Shown one piece after another: positions 34,038 through 43,590 of a stretch of 64,000 bases of DNA. The stretch's first letter is position 1; every line of letters begins with the position of its first letter. Source of the DNA: Pseudomonas sp. MWU13-2100 (GTDB taxonomy: Bacteria > Pseudomonadota > Gammaproteobacteria > Pseudomonadales > Pseudomonadaceae). The stretch is taken from positions 1 to 64,000 of the forward strand of contig NZ_JALLIX010000027.1 in assembly GCF_023242365.1 (NCBI RefSeq). The letters run 5' to 3'. Below the pieces are notes generated by a model. That model had not been told where the DNA came from and did no database searches. It worked only from the letters and a program-made list of their open reading frames with translations. Both the position numbers and the translations under genes were made by a program.

Positions 34038-36995
34038 ATGAGTGTTCGTCCATTGACCGACTCCCCGCGGCAATCGAATGATTGCGCTATTGTCGCCTCT
34101 CAACTGCAAGTGATTCCGGATACGCTTGGCATGGCCTATGTTGGCAACGAGGGCACAATCGAACACCTGCTGGACTCAGCGCGCAACTGGGCCCATACCA
34201 CCGCCTGGGTGGTCTACCGCGCCGGAGAGCAAATGCATCGGGTCGGGCAGGGCGACCCGTCGCTGCCGTGGCCCTCAAGCGTTGCCCATGAAGCGTTTGA
34301 TGCCTTTTGCCTGAGCCACCAGTTGCACCGTTGGCCGACCGGCAAAGGCGAAAGCGCGCTGGGTTGGCTGCTCGCGCCCGTCAAGGATGCCGCCGAACCG
34401 GCGCTCGCCGAGTTTGCCCGGCGCCTGGGCATCGAGGTGCAGACCAACACCCTGGCCCGTGCGCAGATCACTCAGCGTGTGCTGTATGAGATTACTTACC
34501 TGGCCAGTTCGACCCGCGACCGCTCGGTGTTCCTGGTGGGGGTTCACCAACTGCTGGCCAGCCTGATCGACGCCGAGAACTTCTACCTCGCGCTGTATGA
34601 CCCGCTCAGTGGCAAGATCGACTACCCGTACTACGTCGACATTATCGATGTGGATGCCCTGGAAGCCGAGAACTACGAATACCTTGACCCTGCGCACCTG
34701 TCCTTGACCGGCCAGGTATTGACCAGCGGCCAGCCGCTGCTGATCGACTCCGCCGGCATTCTCACGGCTCAGGCCGAGGGCCGTTTCCACTGCGTGGGTG
34801 ATCGTCCCGAGTTCTGGATGGGCGCGCCGCTGAAAAATGCCTCGGATGAGGTGTTTGGCATGCTGGCGATGCAAGTCTACGAGGTTGCCCGTATCTACAG
34901 CGCCGAAGACCGCGCGCTGTTTTTGGTGGTGGCCCGCCACGTGGCCATGGCGTTGGACCGGATCCTGCACCGGGCGGACCTGGAAGAGACGGTGATGCGT
35001 CGCACCCTGGAGCTGTCGGCGCTCAACGATGCCCTGCGGCAGGAGGTGCTCGACCGGGAGCGCGCCGAACATCTGCAGAGCGCCTTGTTCCAGATTGCCG
35101 AACTGTCGAGCCAGCCTGGCGACATGGCCGAATTGTTTCAAACCCTGCATGGCATCGTCGGCGAGTTGCTGTTCGCGCAGAACTTCTACATTGCATTGTT
35201 CGATGATGCGACCGGCGAAGTGACCTTTCCGTACTATGTCGATGAGCGCCAGACCACCCGCCCGATGGCGCGGCGTGGGCGCCGGGGCTTGACCGAGTAC
35301 GTTATCCGCCAGCGTCGGCCGTGCCTGATCGACGCCGCCGAGTCCGAGCGCTTGTCGGCGAGCGGCGAAACCGAAAGGGCCCATGAGTCTGTCCGCGCCT
35401 ACTCCTGGCTGGGCATTCCCTTGTTCGATGGCGATGTGGTGCGCGGCGTGCTTGCTGTACAAAGCTACACGCCGCAGGTGTGTTACACCCTGCGTGACCA
35501 GGAACTGCTGACGTTCGTGTCGCGGCACATCGACACAGCGCTGTCGCGGCGCACGGCCGCCGAAGCGATCCACGCCGCCAACCTCATGCTCGAAGCCCGG
35601 GTGCAGAACCGCACCCGCGAACTCGATCATGCCAATGCCAAGCTGCAACACGAAAACGCCCACGATGCGCTGACCGGGCTGGCGAACCGTACCTACCTGC
35701 AACAACGCCTCAACCAGGCCTGGTCGCGGTTCGATAACGAAGGCGGGCACCTGGCGGTGATGTTCATCGACCTCGACCGTTTCAAGATGGTCAATGACAG
35801 CCTCGGCCATCATTTTGGTGACCTGCTGCTGATACAGGCCGCTGACCGTTTGCGCGGCTGCCTGCGCGACACCGACCTGCTGGCGCGCCTGGGCGGCGAT
35901 GAGTTTTCGGTGCTCGCTCCCGAGGCGCCGTTGGACGTGGTCATCGACATTGCCGAACGGATCCTGGTGGCGTTCGACCTGCCGTTCGTCATCAATGGCC
36001 ATGAAGTCTTTTCGTCCTGCAGCATCGGTATTGTCAGCGCCGACAGCCAGTTCCATCACGAGCCGGCCGACCTGCTGCGCGATGCCGACACGGCGATGTA
36101 CCGGGTCAAGAGCGCCGGGCGCGACAGCTACGCGGTGTTCAACCAGGAAGTACGCCGCGAAGTCTCTGACCAGGTTGAGCGTGAAGGGGCCTTGCGCAAC
36201 GCTCTCAAGCGTACTGACGAATTGCTGCCGTATTTCCAGCCGATTGTCAGCGTCGAAAGCGGTGAACTGCTCGCCCTGGAGGCGTTGGTCCGCTGGCATC
36301 AGCCGGGCGGCCGGGTGATCGCGCCTGGCGAGTTCCTGCCGGACTTCGAGGGCTTGCGCCTGATCGGTCGACTGGACCTGTACATGCTGACCCGCATCGC
36401 CGTGATCCTCGCCCAACCCCAGCACGCCCACTGGCCGCCGGTGCACGTCAATTGTTCCAGCTACAGCATGACGCGTCCGGACTTCGCCAGCGATGTGCTC
36501 GCACTGCTGGCGCAGCACCAGGTTTTGCCGTCGCGGATCTGCCTGGAACTGACCGAGGGGGCCCTGGTGGCTGAACCGGCGATGGCTCGACGCACCATGC
36601 AGCAACTGGCCGACAACGGCATGTCGGTGGTACTCGATGACTTCGGTGCGGGTTTTTCATCCCTGAGCTACGTGCATCAATACCGTTTCAGCGGCTTGAA
36701 GATCGACAAGTCGTTCATTCTCGAGTTGACCAGCAGTTCCCGCAGTCGCGCGATTGTCCGGGCGATTGTGCGGATGGCCGAATCCCTGGACCTGAGCGTG
36801 GTGGCCGAAGGGGTCGAGGACGCCGCGACGCTGGATTTGCTGCGCGAAATGGGCGCGGGGCAGGCCCAAGGCTATTATTTTGCCAGGCCGATGGGGTTGG
36901 AGGCGTTGATGGGGTGTTTCTCTGGCGGCGGACCGGTTCTCGGCTACGGCGTCTCCCCGGGACTTTCTCAAGGCGCCTGTCGCGCAGGCGGATGA
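34038..36995 (+). CDS. GAF-GAF-GGDEF-EAL cyclic-di-GMP protein
   Basis: 985 residues from ATG 34038, with AGGGG upstream. Two GAF-like sensor domains (about 160-325 and 350-510) are joined by a helix, LEETVMRRTLELSALN. A GGDEF domain follows (active site GGDEF at about 618; DALTGLANR and DLDRFKMVND also intact), then an EAL domain (EALVRW at about 746; ELTEGALV; DDFGAGFSS; KIDKSFI; VVAEGVED). Both catalytic sites look intact, so it may both make and degrade c-di-GMP. There are no membrane helices, so it is a cytoplasmic sensor. The signal is unknown. It starts about 180 bp after the biosynthetic cluster but has its own leader. Confidence 0.92.
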   Translation: MSVRPLTDSPRQSNDCAIVASQLQVIPDTLGMAYVGNEGTIEHLLDSARNWAHTTAWVVYRAGEQMHRVGQGDPSLPWPSSVAHEAFDAFCLSHQLHRWPTGKGESALGWLLAPVKDAAEPALAEFARRLGIEVQTNTLARAQITQRVLYEITYLASSTRDRSVFLVGVHQLLASLIDAENFYLALYDPLSGKIDYPYYVDIIDVDALEAENYEYLDPAHLSLTGQVLTSGQPLLIDSAGILTAQAEGRFHCVGDRPEFWMGAPLKNASDEVFGMLAMQVYEVARIYSAEDRALFLVVARHVAMALDRILHRADLEETVMRRTLELSALNDALRQEVLDRERAEHLQSALFQIAELSSQPGDMAELFQTLHGIVGELLFAQNFYIALFDDATGEVTFPYYVDERQTTRPMARRGRRGLTEYVIRQRRPCLIDAAESERLSASGETERAHESVRAYSWLGIPLFDGDVVRGVLAVQSYTPQVCYTLRDQELLTFVSRHIDTALSRRTAAEAIHAANLMLEARVQNRTRELDHANAKLQHENAHDALTGLANRTYLQQRLNQAWSRFDNEGGHLAVMFIDLDRFKMVNDSLGHHFGDLLLIQAADRLRGCLRDTDLLARLGGDEFSVLAPEAPLDVVIDIAERILVAFDLPFVINGHEVFSSCSIGIVSADSQFHHEPADLLRDADTAMYRVKSAGRDSYAVFNQEVRREVSDQVEREGALRNALKRTDELLPYFQPIVSVESGELLALEALVRWHQPGGRVIAPGEFLPDFEGLRLIGRLDLYMLTRIAVILAQPQHAHWPPVHVNCSSYSMTRPDFASDVLALLAQHQVLPSRICLELTEGALVAEPAMARRTMQQLADNGMSVVLDDFGAGFSSLSYVHQYRFSGLKIDKSFILELTSSSRSRAIVRAIVRMAESLDLSVVAEGVEDAATLDLLREMGAGQAQGYYFARPMGLEALMGCFSGGGPVLGYGVSPGLSQGACRAGG

Positions 36996-37180
36996 TCCCG
37001 AACCGATCGCGGGTGACTGGACCGATGCAAGTCCAGGGTGAAAAAGCAGCGCTGGTAGGCCTTGGCCGTGGTCGAGCCTGCCCGGCAGAGGCAAGACGTT
37101 CAACCACACCCGTGTCGCCATGAACCTCAAGGCGGATCAGACGCGGGCCTTGAACGACGCCGCGCCTGGGTGGACATGGG

Positions 37181-38068
37181 TTATTTGGCTTTCAGGCCAT
37201 AGGTCTTGTTGGCAAAGGCAGCGATTGCATCCGCCATGGCTTGTGGTTGTTCGGGAGCCATGGCATGTCCGGCTTTTTTCAGCACGACTACCGAAACCCG
37301 GTCCCCGAGCATGTTCTTCAGCACCTGTGAGAATCGGCGGGGCGCGACGGCGTCAGCTTCACCCTGCAGGTCAAGAATCGGCGCCTTGCCGGCGGCAAAA
37401 TAGTCGTCCACCGGAGTGGTGTTGCGCGCATGGGATTCAGCTTCGTGTGTTGCTTCGTGCCAGCCGTCGAGCCAACCAGTCGGATCATTGCCCGGCGCAA
37501 AGAACGCTTGCTTGAGGTAGATCAGGCGCTGTTCCTTGGACAGGGACAGGTCGCCGGCACCGTCGATGGCCTTGCGCATTTCCGGGCCGATGGGTTTTTC
37601 TGTCGAGCCTGGTGGTACCTTGCCGGCCGAAGCGGCAGCCAACACGACACCGCGGACCAGGTCTGGACGATCAGCGGCCAGCTGGCGCGCCGGGAAGTTG
37701 CCCCAGGCATGACCGACCACCACCACGGGCCCGGATTTTTCATGCTCGACGACGGCGGCGACGTCCTTGGCAAAATCATGAACGGAGAGATTTTCCATGG
37801 GACCGACGCTTTTGCCGATGCCGCGCGGTTCAGGGCGTACCACCCGGAAACCCTTGGCCTGCAGATCCGCCGCCACCTGGTCGTAGTCACGTCCCGAGCG
37901 ACCGAGGGACGGCAGCATGACAATGACGGGGCCCTTGCCTTGGGACGTTACATCGATCTGAACGTTGTCGTACTTGATGACGTCTTGTTGCAGGGCAGGG
38001 CTGGCAAATGCGCTGGCGCAGGCTGTGAGCATGGCCAGCGCGCAGAGGTTCAAGGCGAATTTTTTCAT
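37181..38068 (-). CDS. Secreted alpha/beta-hydrolase-fold protein lacking the nucleophilic Ser
   Basis: 295 residues from ATG 38068, with GGAG upstream. A signal peptide, MKKFALNLCALAMLTACASAFA, suggests periplasmic or lipoprotein export. The alpha/beta-hydrolase core is clear (IVMLPSLGRSGRDYD; RPEPRGIG; DLQGEADAV with the acid; KKAGHAMAP with the His). The nucleophile elbow reads GHAWG, with GCC codon: Ala replaces the expected Ser of GHSWG. The frameshifted paralog at 45329-46238 has the same change. Either the family uses another mechanism or it is a binding protein. It is the last gene of the catabolic run. Confidence 0.8.
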   Translation of the reverse strand: MKKFALNLCALAMLTACASAFASPALQQDVIKYDNVQIDVTSQGKGPVIVMLPSLGRSGRDYDQVAADLQAKGFRVVRPEPRGIGKSVGPMENLSVHDFAKDVAAVVEHEKSGPVVVVGHAWGNFPARQLAADRPDLVRGVVLAAASAGKVPPGSTEKPIGPEMRKAIDGAGDLSLSKEQRLIYLKQAFFAPGNDPTGWLDGWHEATHEAESHARNTTPVDDYFAAGKAPILDLQGEADAVAPRRFSQVLKNMLGDRVSVVVLKKAGHAMAPEQPQAMADAIAAFANKTYGLKAK

Positions 38069-38094
38069 TGTTATTCTCCGGTGTCGTTGAAAAA

Positions 38095-38886
38095 TCAAAG
38101 GGTCTTGCCGGGTTCCAGGCCGCTCTCTTCAAGCAACTGAATGGCCGGCTTGCTGGTCAGGTATTCGATGAAGGATTTGGCGGCGGCCGATTGAGTCGAT
38201 TGTTTGGCCACCACGGCGGTGAACAGGCTGATCTTTTGAACCTTGTCGGGTAGCGGGCCGACGAAGTCGACACCGGGGGTGACTTTCAACTCGCTGACTT
38301 GTTGCATGCCCAGGTCGGCATCGCCGCGAGCCAAGGCTGTCCCTACCAGTTCCTTGCCTTCGATCACCACGCTTTTCGATTTCATCTGTTCGCTGATGCC
38401 GAGATCCTTGAACAGGGTCGTCGAGATGTAGACGCCGCTGGCGCCTTGCGAATACGCGACCCGCTTGGCATTCAGGAGCGTCTGACGCAGAGCATCCACC
38501 GATGAAACATCAGGCTTTGGCTGGCCCTTGGGGACGCCAACTCCGATCCGAGAGGAGGCAATCTGGGTGCGAGTGGTCATTTCGAATGAGCCAGTGCCCG
38601 AGAGTTTGTCCAGTGTTTCGGCGGCCATGATCGCCAGATCCATGGGCTCTTTGTGCAGCACCCGCTGAGGGATCGAATCTGGCGACTCGCCCATCGATGG
38701 ACCCCAACTGATCAGCAGCTTGTTGCCGCTGGCTTTCTCGTAGGCTGGCTGCAGGTGTTGCATGGCACCCTTGAGTGCGCCGGTGGCAATGACATGCAAC
38801 TCGGCGGCCTGCAGTTGGGCGCTGACAGCGAGCAGACTGCCGAGGCCTGCGGATACCATAAGCGACGCTTTTGTTGTTTTTTTCAC
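38095..38886 (-). CDS. Periplasmic substrate-binding protein (ModA-like, SBP_bac_11)
   Basis: 263 residues from GTG 38886 (AAGG 8 nt upstream); the longer frame to 38928 has no RBS. A signal peptide ends at AQLQAAE. The mature protein starts LHVIATGALKGAMQHLQPAYEKASG, the pattern of molybdate-binding-protein-like solute receptors. No ABC permease genes are adjacent. Stand-alone members of this family are often found next to catabolic operons, where they may bind an organic acid. The gene is 26 bp upstream of the hydrolase-fold gene. Confidence 0.82.
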   Translation of the reverse strand: MKKTTKASLMVSAGLGSLLAVSAQLQAAELHVIATGALKGAMQHLQPAYEKASGNKLLISWGPSMGESPDSIPQRVLHKEPMDLAIMAAETLDKLSGTGSFEMTTRTQIASSRIGVGVPKGQPKPDVSSVDALRQTLLNAKRVAYSQGASGVYISTTLFKDLGISEQMKSKSVVIEGKELVGTALARGDADLGMQQVSELKVTPGVDFVGPLPDKVQKISLFTAVVAKQSTQSAAAKSFIEYLTSKPAIQLLEESGLEPGKTL

Positions 38887-38941
38887 GACTGTACCTTTTG
38901 GGGTTTGGGGTTTGGGGTTGCGGATCAACGGTCGACACCTC

Positions 38942-39883
38942 TCAGGTGGCGCCGCGGGTATTCACGTAAAGCGCATAAAGTGAGGTGGTAGAAGCCATCA
39001 GCAGCCGGTTGCGCTTGGGGCCACCGAAGCACAAGTTGGCGCAGCGCTCCGGCAGGTCGATATGACCGATGGCGGTGCCGTCCGGGGCGAACACGCGCAC
39101 ACCATCCAGGCCTGCCTCGCCGCTACCCCAGCCGCACCAGAGGTTGCCATCGATGTCGATACGCAAACCGTCAGGCGTACCGACGCCGGCATCGATCAAC
39201 ACTTTTCCGCTATCGAGTACCTGGCCTTCGCTGACGTTGAAGGCCTTGATGGTGCGCGGTCGTGCGCGGGACTCGACGACGTACAGGGTTTTTTCGTCCG
39301 CTGAAAAGGCCAACCCGTTGGGACCTTGCACGCCTTCGGCGACACAGCTCAACTCGCCATTGAGCGGGTCGATGCGATAGAGGTTGGCAGGGAGTTGCGG
39401 GCAACCCTTTTGCCCCATGTAATCGCTTGCCAACCCGAAAGGGGGGTCGGTGAACCAGATGGAATCGTCGGACTTGACCACCACATCATTGGGGGAGTTG
39501 AGCGGCAGCCCCTGGAAATGGCTGGCCAGTACCGTCTGGCTGCCGTCATATTCGGTACGGGTGACCCTGCGGCCGCCGTGCTCGCAGACGATCAGGCGGC
39601 CCTGGCGGTCGCGCGTCATGCCATTGGCCTGGTTCGATGGGTAGCGCCATACGCTAAGCGCGGCGCTTTGTTCGTCCCACTTGAGGATTCGGTCGTTGGG
39701 CAAGTCCGTGAACAGCACATGGCGGGCGTCACCGAACCACACCGGCCCTTCGGCCCAACGCAGGCCACCCGCGACGCGCTCAACCTTCGCATGCGCCAGC
39801 CGATAATGGCTGAAGCGCGGGTCGAGTTCGCGGACGGCGGGGTCGGGGGTTCGCAGGCTGGGTTGCCAGGGAAAGTCGGGCAT
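38942..39883 (-). CDS. SMP-30/gluconolactonase family lactonase
   Basis: 313 residues, a six-bladed propeller. Metal-binding motifs are WAEGPVWF (Glu), LNSPNDVVV (Asn), GPNGLAFS (Asn) and TPDGLRID (Asp), all intact. These enzymes open sugar or other lactones. There is no signal peptide. GGAG precedes the ATG at 39883. It lies between the amidohydrolase and binding-protein genes and probably hydrolyses a lactone made by the SDR product chain. Confidence 0.88.
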   Translation of the reverse strand: MPDFPWQPSLRTPDPAVRELDPRFSHYRLAHAKVERVAGGLRWAEGPVWFGDARHVLFTDLPNDRILKWDEQSAALSVWRYPSNQANGMTRDRQGRLIVCEHGGRRVTRTEYDGSQTVLASHFQGLPLNSPNDVVVKSDDSIWFTDPPFGLASDYMGQKGCPQLPANLYRIDPLNGELSCVAEGVQGPNGLAFSADEKTLYVVESRARPRTIKAFNVSEGQVLDSGKVLIDAGVGTPDGLRIDIDGNLWCGWGSGEAGLDGVRVFAPDGTAIGHIDLPERCANLCFGGPKRNRLLMASTTSLYALYVNTRGAT

Positions 39884-39908
39884 GGTCGGTTTCTCCAGAA
39901 GGTCGGCT

Positions 39909-40739
39909 TCAGCGGTACAGGGTGTTTGGATTGGTGACCAGAACCGCCTGCGCTACCGCGGGGTCGGCACAGGTCTGGAGCACGAAGTCCAGCAACAGGG
40001 CGTCGTCGGGTACCTCGCCCTTGACGTTCGGATGGGGCCAGTCGGAACCCCAGATCGTCCTGTCCGGGGCACATTCGAGAAAGCGCCGAGCCCAGGACAG
40101 ACCTTGTGGCCAAGGGCCTGCGGCGCCTTGCATGGCGCGGTCGATGCCCGACACCTTGATCCAGCGGTCCGCTCGTTTCAGATGCTGTTCCAGTGCCTTG
40201 AGCGGGGCCGCTTCGATCGGTTGGCTCAGGTCCAGGCGCGCCATATGGTCGATGACCAGCGGCGTATGCAAGGTTTTCCAGGCATCGAGCACGGGCAGCA
40301 AGACATCGATTTCACCGTGCAACAGTACGTGCCAGCCCAGGGGGGCGACGCGTTCGGCAAGTCGGCGCAGATACTCCGGGTCACGGTTGCCGGGAAGATG
40401 TCCCATCAAGTTGAAACGGATGCCCCGCAGCCCGCCATCATGCAGCGCCTGGAGCTGATCATCGGTGGTGCTGTCGTCGATCAAGCCAATGCCCCGATAT
40501 CGCCCGTTGCTGGCGGCAATGGCAGAAAGGATGGCGCCATGGTCGGTGCCATAGGGCGCGGCCTGCACCAGCACCCCGTGTTCGATACCCAAGCTTCGAT
40601 GCAGCTCAAGCAAGGCCTCGAACGGCGCGGGTGCGGGGCGGTAGGCGGCATTGGTCGGCAGCGGGAATTGATCCCACGGACCGTAGATGTGGGTATGGCA
40701 GTCCCACGCGCCTGCTGGAAGGAGTGTGTGCATGGTCAT
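39909..40739 (-). CDS. Amidohydrolase-family protein (lactone hydrolase/isomerase type)
   Basis: 276 residues. TIM-barrel amidohydrolase_2 motifs are DCHTHIYGP (HxH), LLHGE, VIDHMAR and IWGSDWPHPN. This COG3618 group includes 2-pyrone-4,6-dicarboxylate lactonase (LigI) and D-galactarolactone isomerase. Together with an SMP-30 lactonase and an SDR, a sugar-acid lactone or pyrone pathway is plausible. The start is ATG 40739 or 40733. Confidence 0.85.
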   Translation of the reverse strand: MTMHTLLPAGAWDCHTHIYGPWDQFPLPTNAAYRPAPAPFEALLELHRSLGIEHGVLVQAAPYGTDHGAILSAIAASNGRYRGIGLIDDSTTDDQLQALHDGGLRGIRFNLMGHLPGNRDPEYLRRLAERVAPLGWHVLLHGEIDVLLPVLDAWKTLHTPLVIDHMARLDLSQPIEAAPLKALEQHLKRADRWIKVSGIDRAMQGAAGPWPQGLSWARRFLECAPDRTIWGSDWPHPNVKGEVPDDALLLDFVLQTCADPAVAQAVLVTNPNTLYR

Positions 40740-40786
40740 CAGCTCGAATCAGGAAAAGCCCTGCCCATCAAGGCCGGGCGGGCAGA

Positions 40787-41605
40787 TCAGTCGCAGCGGG
40801 CGGTCATGCCACCGTCGACGACGATTTCGGTACCGGTCACGAAACGCGATTCGTCGCTGGCCAGAAACAGCGCCGCGTTGGCGGTATCCCGGCCATCGCC
40901 CATGAAGCCCAGGGGAATTCGTGCCAGGCGGCTGTCGAGCAGCTTGTCGATGTCGCCGCCGGTGCGTTGCCCGGCCAGGCGTACTTCCACCATCGGGGTA
41001 TGCAATTGTCCGGGGACGACGGTATTCACGCGGATACCTTTCTTGGCGTATTCGACCGCTGTCACTCGCGATAGCTGAATCACCCCGGCCTTGCTGGCGG
41101 CATAGGCCACTTGTGCCGAACCGGTCCAGCGAATGCCGGAAGTCGAGGCGGTGTTGATGATCGAGCCGCTGCCCTGAGCTTCCATGATCGGCAGCACATG
41201 CTTGCACGTCAGGTAGACGCTCTTGAGGTTCAAGGCGATCTGTGCGTCCCATTTGTCCTCGTCCAGCGCCACGGCACCGCCGGCTGAAGAGCCACCGACG
41301 TTATTGACCAGAATGTCCACCCGCCCGTAGGTCTGCTTGCAGGTGGCAACCATCGCGGCGACGGATTCACTGTTGGTGACGTCGCAGGCGAGCGACACGA
41401 CGTCCCCGCCGATGTCCTTGATGCGGCGGATGGTTTCCTCCATGGCATCGAGGTTCTTGTCGACCGCGAAGATTTTCGCGCCGGCCTGGGCGAACAGTAC
41501 CGCCACGGCGCGACCATTGCCCCAGCCAGGCCCTACGCAGCCGGCGCCGGTGACAATGGCCACTTTGCCTTGCAGGCGGGTGTTTGAAGTATTGAGTTCA
41601 GTCAT
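40787..41605 (-). CDS. Short-chain dehydrogenase/reductase
   Basis: 272 residues from ATG 41605 (GAGG 6 nt upstream). The cofactor loop TGAGCVGPGWGNG is longer than usual, as in some SDRs of aromatic and sugar catabolism. NNVGG, a serine in NTASTSG, YAASK and GTEIVVDGG are intact. It probably oxidises a hydroxy group to a ketone or lactone with NAD+. Its gene is 10 bp after the CMD-like gene. Confidence 0.88.
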   Translation of the reverse strand: MTELNTSNTRLQGKVAIVTGAGCVGPGWGNGRAVAVLFAQAGAKIFAVDKNLDAMEETIRRIKDIGGDVVSLACDVTNSESVAAMVATCKQTYGRVDILVNNVGGSSAGGAVALDEDKWDAQIALNLKSVYLTCKHVLPIMEAQGSGSIINTASTSGIRWTGSAQVAYAASKAGVIQLSRVTAVEYAKKGIRVNTVVPGQLHTPMVEVRLAGQRTGGDIDKLLDSRLARIPLGFMGDGRDTANAALFLASDESRFVTGTEIVVDGGMTARCD

Positions 41606-41615
41606 GCATGCATCC

Positions 41616-42176
41616 TCAGGAAAGACGGGTGGGAAGTTCAGGGGCCACGCCAACCGGTGGCGGCACCTCGAACACCTTGATGGTCATGGAAATCAGCGTG
41701 TAGTAGCCGGCGATGCCCACCAGGTCGACCAGGGCGGTTTCGCCCAGTACGCGGCTGATGTCCTGATACAGGTGGTCGTCGACCTGGCGGGTGTCATGCA
41801 GCTGGCGGATAAAGGCGTATACCAGCGCTTCGTCTTCGTCCTCGAAAACCGGTTGCCGGTCATCGCGAATGGCGTCGATCACGGCAGGGGACAGACCGGC
41901 CTCCAGGGCGAATGGCTTATGTGCGGCCCACTCGTATTCCGCCAGCCAGTGGCGGCCGAGCAGCAGGATGGCCAGCTCCGAAAGGCGGGGCTCCAGGCTA
42001 CTGTCGTAACGGCAATAACGACCTAGGCTTTGTGCGCACTGGGCCAACTCCGGGCGGTGCAGCCAGATGGCGAGTGGACCACGCACGCCTTTGCGCGGGC
42101 CGGTTGCGATGGCGTCGTAGATAACTTGCTGGGCTTGATTCAGATGCTCGGGGTCTATCGCTTTCAAACGATTCAT
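41616..42176 (-). CDS. Carboxymuconolactone decarboxylase-like protein without CxxC
   Basis: 186 residues from ATG 42176 (AGGAAT upstream). The AhpD/CMD fold is recognised from ELAILLLGRHW and EYEWAAHKPFALEAGLS. The peroxidase CxxC of AhpD is absent, as in gamma-carboxymuconolactone decarboxylases. It probably acts as a decarboxylase or isomerase in the same pathway. It starts 14 bp after the DctA-like gene. Confidence 0.82.
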   Translation of the reverse strand: MNRLKAIDPEHLNQAQQVIYDAIATGPRKGVRGPLAIWLHRPELAQCAQSLGRYCRYDSSLEPRLSELAILLLGRHWLAEYEWAAHKPFALEAGLSPAVIDAIRDDRQPVFEDEDEALVYAFIRQLHDTRQVDDHLYQDISRVLGETALVDLVGIAGYYTLISMTIKVFEVPPPVGVAPELPTRLS

Positions 42177-42190
42177 GGTCGGATTCCTGA

Positions 42191-43516
42191 TCAAAGATTC
42201 TGGGAGTGGGGCTGGCGATGCGCGCTGGGCGGTACGCTGGGTTCGGACGGCGCACGCAGCAGGCTTTTACCGGCGCTGCGCCCAGTCTCGCGTTTGAAGG
42301 CCTCGGCATCGAAGGCGCCTTCCCAGCGAGCGATGGCGTACACGGCAATGGTGTTGCCGATGATGTTCACCAGGGCGGTTGCCGTGGCCATCATCCGGTC
42401 AATACCAAACAACAGGCCCAAGCCACCCAAGGGCAGGCTTTGCACCGATTGCAGGGTGGCTGCCAGTTTGATGAAGGCGCCGCCGGCCACCGTGGTCCCG
42501 CCCTTTGAGGTCAGGCTGAGAATCGCCAGCAGGCCGATCTGTTGCCAGATCGAAAAGGGCGTGTCGGTGGCCTGGGCAATGAAGCCGATGGCGACGGCCA
42601 TGTAGATGGAGGTGCCGTCCAGGTTGAAGCTGTAGCCGGCGGGTAGCACAAAGCCGACCACCACCTCGTCACAGCCAGTACGCTTGAGTTTTTCCAGCAG
42701 TCTCGGGAAGGCCACTTCACCGGAAGCAGTACCCAGCACCAACAGTATTTCTTCGCGAATCACTTTCAGGACGGTCCAGAACGGCAGGCCAATCGACCAA
42801 CTGATGGTTCCCAGTACACCGAACACGAAGAACAGCGAGGCTGCGTAATAGACGCCAATCAACTTCAGGAGGTAGAGCAGGGTGGCGCCGCCGTAACTGC
42901 CCACCGCGGCGGCCATGGCACCAAAGGCACCCAGAGGAGCCAGTTTCATGATGAAGCCGAGCATCTTGAACAACACGCTTTGGGCTTCGTCGATCCCCTT
43001 GACGATCAACGAGTCCGGCCCGGCGACTCGGTTGATCGCCATCCCGGCCAGCAGCGAAATCATCAGCACCTGGATGATGTCGCCCTTGGCGAAGGCATCG
43101 ACCAAGGTGTGCGGGATAAGGCCTAACAGATAGTCGATCACCGAAATGCTGCCGGCACTCGCGGTAGCCTTGATGGCTTCTGCCGATTCGTTGAGGTTGC
43201 CGGCGTGCAACCCGGCACCGGGCTGAATCAGGTTGACCAACACCAGGCCGACGACCATCCCCAAGGTACTGATCACTTCAAAGTACAGCAGGGATTTCAT
43301 GCCCAGGCGGCCCAGCTTGCGCATGTCCTTGACGTGTGCGAGGCCGTGCACCAGGGTGAAAAACACGATGGGCGCGAGCATCATCTTCAGCAGAGCGATA
43401 AACGCCTGGCCGAGGGGTTTCATGGCGATCGCCCAACTGGGCGCCAGTAACCCCAGCAATACGGCCGCTAGCAGCGCGACCAGTACTTGTACATGCAGCT
43501 TCTTCAAATGTTTCAT
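42191..43516 (-). CDS. DctA-like dicarboxylate:cation symporter
   Basis: 441 residues with 8 membrane helices and two re-entrant loops. The DAACS signatures are present: SKGGTTVAGGAFI-type loop 1 and PAGYSFNLDGTSIY (substrate/Na+ site), then IGNTIAVYAIARWEGAFD near the end, typical of DctA. ATG 43516 has GAGG 7 nt upstream. In a catabolic operon it probably imports the acid substrate; this is a specialised paralog rather than the housekeeping DctA. Confidence 0.9.
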   Translation of the reverse strand: MKHLKKLHVQVLVALLAAVLLGLLAPSWAIAMKPLGQAFIALLKMMLAPIVFFTLVHGLAHVKDMRKLGRLGMKSLLYFEVISTLGMVVGLVLVNLIQPGAGLHAGNLNESAEAIKATASAGSISVIDYLLGLIPHTLVDAFAKGDIIQVLMISLLAGMAINRVAGPDSLIVKGIDEAQSVLFKMLGFIMKLAPLGAFGAMAAAVGSYGGATLLYLLKLIGVYYAASLFFVFGVLGTISWSIGLPFWTVLKVIREEILLVLGTASGEVAFPRLLEKLKRTGCDEVVVGFVLPAGYSFNLDGTSIYMAVAIGFIAQATDTPFSIWQQIGLLAILSLTSKGGTTVAGGAFIKLAATLQSVQSLPLGGLGLLFGIDRMMATATALVNIIGNTIAVYAIARWEGAFDAEAFKRETGRSAGKSLLRAPSEPSVPPSAHRQPHSQNL

Positions 43517-43590
43517 AGGTAATCCTCGCCCCGGTGGGCGTCATTATTTTTGTATTCGGGCACAGGTTGTTCGGATGGCTCTCCAGGCGA

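Noticed and set aside
34275-36605. 776-codon open frame on the minus strand
   Set aside because: It is wholly antisense to the GGDEF-EAL gene, whose domains are intact. The frame is open because of GC-rich third positions, and its translation shows no domain.
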